Below, piece after piece: positions 18,256 to 26,240 of a DNA stretch of 64,000 nucleotides (positions within the stretch are counted from its first letter, which is position 1; each line of letters opens with the position of its first letter). The notes beneath the pieces were generated by a model, which had not been told where the DNA came from, did no database searches, and saw nothing but the letters and a program-made list of their open reading frames with translations. The stretch covers positions 1-64,000 of the forward strand of contig JBGAGG010000011.1 of assembly GCA_044226845.1 (NCBI GenBank), written 5' to 3'. A program made the position numbers and the translations under genes. This DNA is from JAFDZO01 sp044226845. GTDB lineage: Bacteria > Bacteroidota > Ignavibacteria > Tepidaquicellales > Tepidaquicellaceae.

Positions 18256-18587
18256 TTGAGTTTTATTTTATTTAGTTAAAAGATATAAAATTTAATTGGT
18301 GTTCATTTAGCAGGATTGAGTATTTAAAAAATCCCACCACCAGATTTCACCCCGTACAATAGCCAGTATCTCCTTAATGGAAATAGTAATAATTTGAATT
18401 TCGTGAACTAACATTTTTATAAATTCGTTACTAAGATTTTCAGTTGAAGCAAATTAAAAATTTTCTATATTACGTGCAGGAAGATTAATCCTTATTTTTC
18501 CTCAATAATCCCTGGCTTTATTCTGAATCTTTGAACTTTATTATTTGAATTATCAATTAAATAACCCTTAACGATTTTCCTGAAAAT
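18256..18587. other. Divergent intergenic region
   Basis: 332 bp between divergent genes. It should carry two promoters. No small gene, repeat or structured element stands out. Confidence 0.5.
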
Positions 18588-20033
18588 ATGCTGCCGCAAA
18601 ACACTATTGATATATTAAAAACACTTAACAAAACGGAGTTAAAATCACTCGGTGATTTTATAAATTCCCCTTATTTCAATTCAATCGAAAAATTAAAAGA
18701 TCTGTTTATTGAAGTATCAAAGTCGTATCCGGATTTTACTTCTAAACGGCTTGAAGATGAGGCAATTCATAAAAAGTTATATCCCGGTAAGGGGTTCAAA
18801 CAGAAATCTATTTTAAATCTTTTTTCGGACTTTGGAAATCTCTTGAAAAGATTTTTGGCCTATGAAAAATTTGCATTGCAGGAAGATGCAATAGAAATGA
18901 ATCTTGCAAAATCACTCTCGGAAAGAAGATTATATGAGCTTTCAATTAAAGCCATTAATGACTTTAAAAAAAGAAAACCGGATGATGAAAAATTTCATGA
19001 AGACTATTACCAATTCTATTATAAAATGGAAAGAATTGTCCATAGAAATCTTCTTAATATGAGACCGTTGAATAAAAAGAAAATTAATGAAGCGCTTAAT
19101 TCAGCTGCAAAAGCGCTGATGATGGATTTTTTAAATAAATATTCATCGCTCGCATATTATTTAACCGTCATAAAGATTGTGCGTCCCGAGCCTGAAAATA
19201 ATAAGGCGATTGAAAATTACTTAAACTCCGTTAATGCGGAGAATATTATGAAATATATTGAATCATCGGATGATAAATTTACATCAATAGTTAAAATGCA
19301 ATATATGCTTTATAAATTTGTTAAAGATAATTTTACAGATGAGGAGTATTTTGAATTGAAGGAAATCTTGTTAAATAATATTAACAACTTTACACCTGAG
19401 GATATATGCATTCACTTTAAATCAATCACGGATTTAGCGGGTATAAAGGCTGTATCAATTACGGAATTATTTGATTTGCGGAAAAAATTCTGTGAGTTAA
19501 AGGTTTATCCTAACGATTCAATTCCGAATTTTTCAGCAGCTACTCTACAGAATACTTTTATCACTGCAATGAGTCTGGGGGAATATGAGTGGGCTGAAAA
19601 TTTTCTTGAGGAATATATAAACTACATCGATGAAGATCTCAGAGTTAATGAATATAACTACAGCAAAGCCCTTTTGAATTTAAGATTAAAAAATTACGAA
19701 AAATCACTTGAGCATCTGAATAAAATAAAATATCATGAGCTTGTTGAGAAAATAAATGTGAGATTCTATTATATGATGAACTACATAGAGCTGGGCATGT
19801 ACGATTCGGCTGCTTCAATGGTGAAATCAATAAAACAGCTTGAAAGAGACGGCAAAGAAAGAGTAAAAGTAGAATCAGATGCTACAGAAAACTCATTGAG
19901 ATTTTTTAATGAAATAATAAAATCTTTAATGAATAATTCCAAACTGGATATTGCTGTTTATAAAAAAGCACAGAATGAGACAAAATATTTTTATAGATAT
20001 TATATTCTGGAGAAGATGAAAGAAATGATATGA
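18588..20033 (+). CDS. Helical protein of a Bacteroidota family (481 aa)
   Basis: An all-helical, soluble, charged protein with no signal peptide. It is a full-length paralogue of the protein at 58059-59522: both start ML(P/T)(Q/P)N(T/S)I(D/E)ILK, then share LGDF-type NSPYFNS, YPDF, (L/I)YPG(K), GNLLK(R/K)F and a late NVR(F/I)Y.MMNYIEL motif. Proteins with this SPYFN...YPxF opening are frequent in Bacteroidota and of unknown function. The helix periodicity suggests TPR-like repeats in the C-terminal half. This copy lies next to the island junction. Confidence 0.7.
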   Translation: MLPQNTIDILKTLNKTELKSLGDFINSPYFNSIEKLKDLFIEVSKSYPDFTSKRLEDEAIHKKLYPGKGFKQKSILNLFSDFGNLLKRFLAYEKFALQEDAIEMNLAKSLSERRLYELSIKAINDFKKRKPDDEKFHEDYYQFYYKMERIVHRNLLNMRPLNKKKINEALNSAAKALMMDFLNKYSSLAYYLTVIKIVRPEPENNKAIENYLNSVNAENIMKYIESSDDKFTSIVKMQYMLYKFVKDNFTDEEYFELKEILLNNINNFTPEDICIHFKSITDLAGIKAVSITELFDLRKKFCELKVYPNDSIPNFSAATLQNTFITAMSLGEYEWAENFLEEYINYIDEDLRVNEYNYSKALLNLRLKNYEKSLEHLNKIKYHELVEKINVRFYYMMNYIELGMYDSAASMVKSIKQLERDGKERVKVESDATENSLRFFNEIIKSLMNNSKLDIAVYKKAQNETKYFYRYYILEKMKEMI

Positions 20034-20114
20034 AGAGAAAATAAAAACGCCGCTCCCAACTCCCCTGAAAGCGGCAATTCTATTGTATTAAGAAAGGGAA
20101 AAAAAATCAGATTA

Positions 20115-20378
20115 TTAAATCAAATTGTGTTCAAGAACATCTGCTAGGTAGAGAATTTCATTTTTTTGGCTGCCCGAAAGTGTTCTTATTTCGTTATTGC
20201 AAAGCCTTCTGAAACACTGCTGAAACTCTTCCTTAGTTCTTACGCTGGTAATTCTCTTTACCACTGCATAAAATTTTATTGACTGTCTCTTTCTATAATT
20301 CTGGTGAACGAAATAGAAGGAAATAAGCCCTATAAGCTGAATTCCTGTTGTTATTATTATGTAAGAAGTTGAGTCCAT
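20115..20378 (-). CDS. Small membrane protein (87 aa)
   Basis: One N-terminal membrane helix (IIITTGIQLIGLISFYFV, residues 7-24) followed by a basic patch (HQNYRKRQ) and a soluble helical tail. No family is recognised. It is the last chromosomal gene before the island junction. A hairpin with arms GCCGCT/AGCGGC at about 20048-20074 lies between its end and that of 18588-20033. Confidence 0.55.
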   Translation of the reverse strand: MDSTSYIIITTGIQLIGLISFYFVHQNYRKRQSIKFYAVVKRITSVRTKEEFQQCFRRLCNNEIRTLSGSQKNEILYLADVLEHNLI

Positions 20379-20563
20379 GACTTACTATATTTCAAACTCT
20401 GTGCCAAAATCCTTAAATATTGAAAAGTGTATTTTTCCGTTGAAATTAAGCATGACAAATATTATTACAGCAAGATTTTTTTATAAACTACGTCTAATTT
20501 AATTACGGGAAATTACCCTTTAAATGAGCAAAAATTTTTCATATTTTGAATCAATTCTACATT

Positions 20564-20601
20564 CGGGATGTAGATCAGTTGGCTAGATCGCATGCATGGG
20601 G
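20564..20601 (+). other. Left attachment site (tRNA-Pro 5' half)
   Basis: Identical to the first 38 nt of the intact tRNA-Pro at 45880, up to and including the GGG anticodon and the base after it. The sequence then diverges (GTCTTATG). The flanking CTACATTCGGG, which forms an inverted repeat with the following ATGTAG, is shared with the middle copy at 37601. Confidence 0.9.
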
Positions 20602-20649
20602 GTCTTATGATGCGGTGTTATCATCTCTCTATTACTGTTTTCCCGAAAT

Positions 20650-20671
20650 TTAGGCACCTCGATTAGGCACC
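20650..20671 (+). repeat. Arm-type repeats, left end of island 1
   Basis: Two copies of TTAGGCACC (20650-20658, 20663-20671), 13 bp apart, 50-70 bp inside the attachment core. Three matching copies lie at the other end (37496-37536), the expected layout for integrase arm-binding sites. Confidence 0.65.
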
Positions 20672-20718
20672 ATAGAGCAAATTTTTTCAAATAGAAGAAA
20701 CTTATTTGAAAAAAATCT

Positions 20719-21747
20719 ATGTTCCTATCAAAAGCTTACAAAGGCATTTACTACTTGTTTTATGAAATAAATGGTAAACGAAAAAAAGTCTCCACAAAAA
20801 CCAAACTTCAATCCGAAGCTATAAAATTTCTACAAGGTTTCAATCCCGAAGTAAAACCTATTATTCAAAAGCAAAAATTTATAACACTTTCAGATCTTCG
20901 AACTCCAATTTTAAATTATGTTCAAAGTAATTTTGCAAAGGATACATTAGCACAGTATGTAACTACGTTCAAAAACTTATTAAGAATTTTAGGCGATATA
21001 AAAATTGAGCAAATCGGAATTCTTGAAATGGAGCATTATAAAAATGTAAGAGCTAAAGAAGTTAAAAAAACTACTTGCAACATTGATATAAAAAACACAA
21101 AAGCGATTTTAAATCTTGCAATTAAACTGGAGCTAATTAAAGAAAATAAAATTTCAAAGGTGAAGAAATTTCACATAGGAGAAAGAAAGATTTTAGCAAT
21201 GAATGAATTAGAAGTGAAACAACTTATACAAGCTATTGATAATAATCCAATGCTCTTAAACCTTGTAAAGATTGGACTGTATTCCGGCTGTAGAATTTCT
21301 GAAATACTAAACATTCAGAGGGATGATATAAATTTTGAAAGTAAAATATTAAACATTACCAACAAAGAATCATTTAATACCAAAACAAAACTCAATAGAA
21401 CAATACCGCTTAGTGAAGAATTTTCACAACTTTTGAAATCAATTTTAGCTGAGAAAACTTTGCCTGATAACTATTATCTTTTTACAGATAAAAGAAGGAA
21501 TAAATATACACGAGGAGCCATAGCCAAATTATTTAAGCCCTACATTCATAAAGCAGGATTGAATGACAAATATCATTTTCATTGTCTCAGGCACACATTT
21601 ATTACTACTCTCATAAAAAAAGGTGTAAGCATAAACTATGTGAAAGAGCTTGCCGGGCATACCGATATTAAAACTACAATGAATTACATTCACATAGTGA
21701 CAGATGATTTAAGGGATGCAGTGAGTAAAATTAATATTACTTTTTGA
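20719..21747 (+). CDS. Tyrosine recombinase (integrase) of island 1
   Basis: 342 aa. The catalytic set is complete: Arg192 in YSGCRISE, His288/Arg291 in HCLRHTF, His314 in LAGHTD, and nucleophile Tyr323 in TTMNYIHI. An N-terminal arm-binding-type domain (1-50) and a SAM-like core-binding domain (60-150) precede it. It integrates the island into tRNA-Pro by recombination at the 5'-half core 120 bp upstream. The island 2 integrase (37758) is homologous over its whole length, but their arm sites differ. No excisionase gene is recognised. Confidence 0.95.
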   Translation: MFLSKAYKGIYYLFYEINGKRKKVSTKTKLQSEAIKFLQGFNPEVKPIIQKQKFITLSDLRTPILNYVQSNFAKDTLAQYVTTFKNLLRILGDIKIEQIGILEMEHYKNVRAKEVKKTTCNIDIKNTKAILNLAIKLELIKENKISKVKKFHIGERKILAMNELEVKQLIQAIDNNPMLLNLVKIGLYSGCRISEILNIQRDDINFESKILNITNKESFNTKTKLNRTIPLSEEFSQLLKSILAEKTLPDNYYLFTDKRRNKYTRGAIAKLFKPYIHKAGLNDKYHFHCLRHTFITTLIKKGVSINYVKELAGHTDIKTTMNYIHIVTDDLRDAVSKINITF

Positions 21748-21768
21748 AATTTGCTGTTATTATATAAG

Positions 21769-22278
21769 TCAGTCACCCACGTAATTTGGGGATAATTTTA
21801 CTTTAAACAACAATTTTTCTTTTTCATATTGACCCCATAAAATGTTTTTATAATAGGATTTAGTTTCGGAATACGGAAGCCAATATATATAATTAAAATG
21901 AGCTTCTTTATCTGGAAATACGATATATTTTTGAGCATCATATAAGTCCATTTTAGAATCATCAAAATCATCTACTAGTCTTTGCAATTCCCCTAAGTAA
22001 TATTCTTCTTCTTTTTCAAAGTAAGCTCTAAAATCCTCTTTATCTATTCTTATATCTTTTTCAGAATCATTTTTTACAGTAAAAACTATTGTTAATCTAC
22101 CTGCTGGGCTTTTATTCAGCCAAGCTTTCCCCGGCATAATTTCAGATTTAAATTCGGTAATTATTAAACTTCCCTTTTTATAATCAAATGTAATGTTGTC
22201 GTTTTCAGTAAATGTCTTTGTACCACAACCACATAAAATAAAACATAAAAATATTATTACAGCAATGAATTTTTTCAT
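21769..22278 (-). CDS. Island cargo lipoprotein (169 aa)
   Basis: Signal sequence MKKFIAVIIFLCFILCGC with a lipobox Cys at about residue 18, so a lipid-anchored exported protein. The mature part is mixed beta and charged (SPAGRLTIVFTVKNDSEKDIRIDKEDF resembles an immunoglobulin-like or DUF4352-type beta sandwich), but I do not recognise the family. It starts 26 nt after the terminator of a structured RNA (22304-22440) on the same strand, an arrangement repeated by the secreted-protein gene of island 2 at 44734. Confidence 0.7.
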   Translation of the reverse strand: MKKFIAVIIFLCFILCGCGTKTFTENDNITFDYKKGSLIITEFKSEIMPGKAWLNKSPAGRLTIVFTVKNDSEKDIRIDKEDFRAYFEKEEEYYLGELQRLVDDFDDSKMDLYDAQKYIVFPDKEAHFNYIYWLPYSETKSYYKNILWGQYEKEKLLFKVKLSPNYVGD

Positions 22279-22303
22279 TATTATTAATTTTTTTTAGTTA
22301 AAT

Positions 22304-22440
22304 AAAAAAGGGGCGACCTTATATGTCGCTACCCATCAGGCACTGGTATGCCCACAAGCTAGCTAATATAAAGCACACCCCATACGGAGTGCGACCTTAT
22401 ACCTTGTCCAGCTTGTCTAAAATTACCAGTTTTGATGGGT
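22304..22440 (-). ncRNA. Structured leader RNA, copy 1 (novel candidate)
   Basis: Read on the minus strand from 22440. P1 is ACCCATCA/TGATGGGT (22433-22440 with 22331-22338). Then comes AAA, P2 is CTGGTA/TACCAG, then ATTTTAG, and P3 is ACAAGCT/AGCTTGT. P4 is the hairpin GCAC-T-CC/GG-T-GTGC. After P1 a GC-rich terminator hairpin (GCGAC/GTCGC plus CCC) ends in TTTTTT at 22304. TATAAGGTCGC occurs both before P4 and in the terminator, 78 nt apart. The fold matches copy 2 at 44583 in helix order and junctions but not in stem sequence. Could be a riboswitch-like leader of the lipoprotein gene or a free small RNA. Confidence 0.7.
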
Positions 22441-22596
22441 GAACTAAGTTAAAGTTGCATTAAACTTTATATGTGAATTTCTTTTTAGTCTATAGTTGAA
22501 ATTATTTTACTCAATGTAACAATATGATTATTATTTTTGTAGTTAAATTTTTAATACTAACACTGTGAATTCTCCGTCCCGGAATTATGCGAAGGT

Positions 22597-22618
22597 TTTG
22601 TCCACAAACTTGGACAAA
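22597..22618. repeat. TTTGTCCA palindrome 1
   Basis: Arms TTTGTCCA and TGGACAAA around CAAACT. Confidence 0.8.
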
Positions 22619-22667
22619 GATAGAATCTGATTTAATTTTATACTCTACAATTATAAACATCGTGTTT

Positions 22668-22689
22668 TTTGTCCACAATGTTGGACAAA
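22668..22689. repeat. TTTGTCCA palindrome 2
   Basis: Same arms, spacer CAATGT. Confidence 0.8.
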
Positions 22690-22911
22690 TCTAGTTTTTG
22701 AATGCAAAGTATTTAGCCCTCTAATCGCTATAATTATATATTGGTTACGAGATAATCCCCTCATAATGGAATAAAGGATAATCCGTTTATATAATATAGA
22801 AAGAATATATAATAAGATTACATATAATTCATAGATTAAATATTAAAAAGATTAAAAAGAACGAAATAGAAAATTAATGAAATTGTATTCGAAAGGAATG
22901 AGTATTTACAT

Positions 22912-22933
22912 TTTGTCCATAAACTTGGACAAA
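22912..22933. repeat. TTTGTCCA palindrome 3
   Basis: Same arms, spacer TAAACT. Confidence 0.8.
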
Positions 22934-23193
22934 TAATTTGTGGCATTATTTATCATATGAGTCATTATAATAATCTCTTCTTAACTTAACTTTATTTGAT
23001 TTACCCTGTATTATTTAGCCTATTTTAGAGCCCCAGGAAGCCAAATCAATTTATCAAAGATAGATTTGACGAAGTATTATAAACAGTGTGAACGTAATCC
23101 ACCATTAGCCGTTTAAAAGTAAACCTGCATAGTATTTGCAGGGGTATTATACGATACTTTGTTTCATTGGACGGAATTTCAGGGATATATAAT

Positions 23194-23215
23194 TTTGTCC
23201 ATAAACTTGGACAAA
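23194..23215. repeat. TTTGTCCA palindrome 4
   Basis: Same arms, spacer TAAACT. Confidence 0.8.
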
Positions 23216-23241
23216 ACCTTAATATCATATTCATAACAAAA

Positions 23242-23272
23242 AGCCCTATAACTTATTAATAGCTATAGGGCT
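23242..23272 (-). terminator. Terminator of the replication gene
   Basis: Arms AGCCCTATA and TATAGGGCT with TTTTTG following on the minus strand, 50 bp past the stop of 23322-24686. Confidence 0.75.
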
Positions 23273-23284
23273 GGAAGAATTAAA

Positions 23285-23306
23285 AATGTCCACAAACTTG
23301 GACAAA
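23285..23306. repeat. TTTGTCCA palindrome 5
   Basis: Right arm TGGACAAA intact, left arm reads AATGTCCA (two mismatches), spacer CAAACT. It abuts the end of the replication gene. Confidence 0.7.
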
Positions 23307-23321
23307 ATTGGTTCAGGCTGA

Positions 23322-24686
23322 TTATTTCTTTTCTATAACAGGTGAGTATTTAAATTTAGCTTTATAAACATTTTTCATAACTTTTTGCAACTCATCTACG
23401 TGCTCTTCTTCGATTATAAATGAATCATGTACGCATAAAACGAGAATTCCCTTCACAGCAAAATGCTTTAATATTTCATTTGCTAAATAAGAATCATCAT
23501 TCATTAGGGTATGACATTTTTCGGTAAACAAATCATCTTTAATCTGAGAATTATGACTTACAAGATCATCAAATAATTGTTTTCTGATATCCTCCGTATC
23601 ACCTCCAATTACTTTTACCAAATTATCGTAATCATATGTATCATCATCTTCATATATAAAATCTCTATCCATAGTTGCTTTATAAGAATATACTTTCTTC
23701 CTGAATGCTGCTAATGCACCCTTTTCATCCTTTGCGTTAATCATAATTAAAAAAAGTTGCTTGTAAACATCTCGTAAATCTTTTGAAGTAACCGGGTGTT
23801 TAGCTGCATATGGGTCAAAACTCTTTGCAGGATCATTTTCTCTTTTATTGTACAAGATTCTCGGGTGCATAGCTTTATAGTCGAGCTCAACCGTTGGATT
23901 GCCATTAATATATATGAAAGCTCGAAGCTCTTTTTTAATTGTTTGCTCCAATCCCCTGTAGAATCTGCCCGATTTATTGAAATTATCATAAAAAATCCTG
24001 ACCAAATAAGTAGTCTTTAACTTAATATTGTACTCATCTTTTACAGGTCTCAAAGTATTTATATCCTCTACTGCATATTCCTGTATTTCAAATTTGTTAG
24101 CGTCAAATAAGCTGGAAGGCAATTTTCCAAATGACAATTCTACGTTCTCACGCAAATCGTTGAATAGCTTCATATCCTGTTCCAGGGACTCACTAGTCTT
24201 ATCAGGAAGATATGTTACCTCTTTTTTCCTTCCATTTATTATTTTTCGCTTAATGATGCAATATTTAGGGCGGGATATAATAATGTCCTTATATTGGATA
24301 TTATTTAACAGATTTAAGATGCGGGCTTTTGCTGTATATCCTGTTGCTCGGATTTTAGGAATTGCATCCCTTTTCTCCAAATATTCTTTTACTACAAGAG
24401 CATCGAGTACCTGTGTTACTATTTTATGTGTTTGAAAGTCGGAACGATTTTTCTTAGGGACTCCATCGTAATATGTCTTTCCTCTGGGTATCACCAATGG
24501 TCGGTTGTACCTGGAAGATAGCTTCAAGTTAAGCAACAGATTTGCTATGAAATTTGTTTTTTCTTTTAATTTATTATTTTTAAGATTAAGCTCTTTCACT
24601 AAGGATTCCGCACTTTCAAGAACTTTTGAATCTATGCTCCTCAATTTAAAATTGTGAAACTTATCTTTTCCAGTAAATCCGCTCAT
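23322..24686 (-). CDS. Polymerase-A-like replication protein
   Basis: 454 aa. The central block GRFYRG (240-245), an arginine helix (KKELR, Arg255) and ELDYKAMHPRILY (267-279) resemble helix O and motif A of family A DNA polymerases, and VHDSFI (419-424) resembles motif C. Proteins with this ELDY..H.R.LY...HDS pattern occur in phage and plasmid-like elements and are probably replication proteins. The N-terminal 200 residues are helical and basic. Neither a 5'-nuclease nor a proofreading domain is present. The palindrome array and terminator follow its 3' end. The polymerase reading is by motif only. Confidence 0.55.
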   Translation of the reverse strand: MSGFTGKDKFHNFKLRSIDSKVLESAESLVKELNLKNNKLKEKTNFIANLLLNLKLSSRYNRPLVIPRGKTYYDGVPKKNRSDFQTHKIVTQVLDALVVKEYLEKRDAIPKIRATGYTAKARILNLLNNIQYKDIIISRPKYCIIKRKIINGRKKEVTYLPDKTSESLEQDMKLFNDLRENVELSFGKLPSSLFDANKFEIQEYAVEDINTLRPVKDEYNIKLKTTYLVRIFYDNFNKSGRFYRGLEQTIKKELRAFIYINGNPTVELDYKAMHPRILYNKRENDPAKSFDPYAAKHPVTSKDLRDVYKQLFLIMINAKDEKGALAAFRKKVYSYKATMDRDFIYEDDDTYDYDNLVKVIGGDTEDIRKQLFDDLVSHNSQIKDDLFTEKCHTLMNDDSYLANEILKHFAVKGILVLCVHDSFIIEEEHVDELQKVMKNVYKAKFKYSPVIEKK

Positions 24687-25006
24687 ACACTAAAATATGG
24701 ATTGACTCATCGTGACGCAATAAATAAAATTTTGACATCAATCTTATAATTTTGGAATATAAAATAAATATGAATATCTATAAATTTGTATAGGCTTTAT
24801 AAAACTACCAAGCCCACCGACTGCGGACAGATTATTTAAGCCGCGAACTTTTACCAGTGAAATCCGCTTTAATGGGTAATCCATTTCAAAGAAAATAATA
24901 ATTCATGATTAAAAGAAGAACTCATCGGGCCGAGACAAGCTAACAAAGCTCTGGATGGAGTTACATAAACTTAATTGTAAATTATTTGACTAAAACTTAC
25001 ATACAT
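24687..25006. other. Structured gap between divergent genes
   Basis: Holds two possible RNA folds. At 24812-24877, GCCCA...TGGGT encloses GCGGA...TCCGC (nested, about 10 bp). At 24924-24962, AACTCATC pairs with GATGGAGTT with one bulge. Either could belong to the leader of the gene on its strand. Support is weak because the stems are short. Confidence 0.3.
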
Positions 25007-25567
25007 ATGCAAAAAAGAATGGAAATATTTTATATTCTTTCTCAAATGGCTATAGATCCATACCAAGAGGGAGAAGCTTTATCTTACAGTATTAATTCGT
25101 TATCGAAGTTAAAAATCCAGAATAGAGAAGATACAATAGAAAATCTAAGTAATTTAATAAAATTAAAAATTTCACAAATTCATAGTTTTTATAAAGCTGG
25201 ATTAATCGAGCCGGAGGGAAGATGTAATTTGTGGTATAAAATAAATCTTAGTTTGAATTCGGCTAATATTTGTAAAAAAATGTGGACTCAAGATGATATA
25301 TATGGGCATTTCTTACCTCAATTATTAGGAGTATATGCAGACCCATATAAAGACTTATTAAACTTCGATGAGATGACTGAAAAATTACTAAAAGAACATT
25401 GTACTTTCTCGGATAAAGAGGAATATATTTGTGGATTAGTAAATAATATTATTTGTGAAGCGAAATTGAAACCGAAACAAGTTCATATTTGCTGCAATAG
25501 GTCTTGGGAATGGTATATAAGAAAATTTCCTGAACACCAGAATTTAATAGTTAAGGTGGCAACTTAA
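25007..25567 (+). CDS. Hypothetical island protein (186 aa)
   Basis: Not recognised. A soluble protein, helical at the N-terminus, with repeated aromatic-rich turns and cysteines near the C-terminus (QVHICCNRSWEWYIRKF). I start at the ATG at 25007 (MQKRMEIFYIL); the upstream TTG at 24986 is less likely. An intrinsic terminator follows 10 bp after the stop. It stands alone between the replication gene and the vsr remnant, so the context gives no function. Confidence 0.6.
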   Translation: MQKRMEIFYILSQMAIDPYQEGEALSYSINSLSKLKIQNREDTIENLSNLIKLKISQIHSFYKAGLIEPEGRCNLWYKINLSLNSANICKKMWTQDDIYGHFLPQLLGVYADPYKDLLNFDEMTEKLLKEHCTFSDKEEYICGLVNNIICEAKLKPKQVHICCNRSWEWYIRKFPEHQNLIVKVAT

Positions 25568-25576
25568 CTTATAATC

Positions 25577-25610
25577 AAAGAGGGGTATAAGGCATGAAAT
25601 ACCCCTCTTT
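25577..25610 (+). terminator. Intrinsic terminator after 25007-25567
   Basis: Arms AAAGAGGGGTA and TACCCCTCTTT, followed by AATATTT. Confidence 0.75.
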
Positions 25611-25828
25611 AATATTTGAAATTCCATACCTCTTCAAAAAAAAAATTATAAAAAAATTTTGACATCGCCTTTCTAATAGGGATCCTACTTTCAAATGAAA
25701 ACGATTTTCAAATAGGTGTGGCTTACGTAATATTATAAAATATAGAATTGAATGAATAAGTCGGAACGTCATATAAATTCACTCTGTTAAAAGTTATGAA
25801 TAAAACAGAATAGAATAGAACAAAAATA

Positions 25829-26240
25829 ATGCAGAAAGGCTTAACAAAAGAACAGAGAAGCTATTGTATGTCTCAAATTAAATCTAGAAATACAAAACCT
25901 GAATTATTGTTGCGAAAGAAATTATGGGCGACAAATTTAAAAGGTTATAGAGTTAAAAAAAAAATTACTTGGAAAACCAGATATAGTTTATAGCAAGAAA
26001 AAAATTGTAATATTTGTCGATGGATGTTTTTGGCATATGTGTCCCATTCACTTTAAAGAACCTCAGAGTAATCTTTCTTACTGGTCACCAAAATTTGAGC
26101 GTAATAGAAAAAGAGATAAAATTGTTAATGAATTTTATAAAAAGAATGGGTGGAAGATATTAAGATTTTGGGAACATGATATTAAAAACAATGTACAAGG
26201 CTGTCTGGAAAAAATTAACAAAGAATACTGGAGATTATAA
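25829..26240 (+). pseudogene. vsr: Vsr-type mismatch nuclease, frameshifted in an A10 run
   Basis: Reading from ATG 25829 gives MQKGLTKEQRSYCMSQIKSR, the Vsr N-terminus, then hits a stop after a run of ten A at 25955-25964. With one A fewer the frame continues GKPDIVYSKKKIVIFVDGCFWHM and runs to 26240, giving the full Vsr core (PDIV aspartate, FVDGCFWH, W..KF..N..RD) at ~136 aa, the normal length. Vsr enzymes nick T:G mismatches made when 5-methylcytosine deaminates, fitting the island's cytosine methylase. The gene ends tail-to-tail with the nuclease gene, overlapping by 6 bp. A sequencing error, a true mutation or slippage expression are all possible. Confidence 0.85.

Larger units (their letters stand above)
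22441..23321. other. Palindrome-bearing gene-free region, possible replication origin
   Basis: 880 bp of very AT-rich sequence with no credible gene, holding five scattered copies of one 22-bp palindrome, next to the 3' end of a polymerase-like replication gene. A replication origin or operator array is the simplest reading; no DnaA-box cluster independent of the palindromes is obvious. Confidence 0.45.

Noticed and set aside
20602..20650. A second 3' half that could complete the left tRNA copy
   Set aside because: Looked for a T-arm and acceptor match after 20601 and found none; the copy is only a 5' half.
22304..22440. Integron attC site as the explanation of the structured element
   Set aside because: No GTTRRRY core, no cassette array and no integron integrase; the T-run terminator fits an RNA better.
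23046..23234. 62-codon minus-strand frame
   Set aside because: Covers a palindrome in a gene-free AT-rich stretch; no family resemblance.
22597..23306. CRISPR array
   Set aside because: Palindromes are unevenly spaced (about 70, 245, 280 and 90 bp) and there are no cas genes.
25575..25772. 65-codon minus-strand frame
   Set aside because: Overlaps a strong terminator and AT-rich gap; no resemblance to a known protein.
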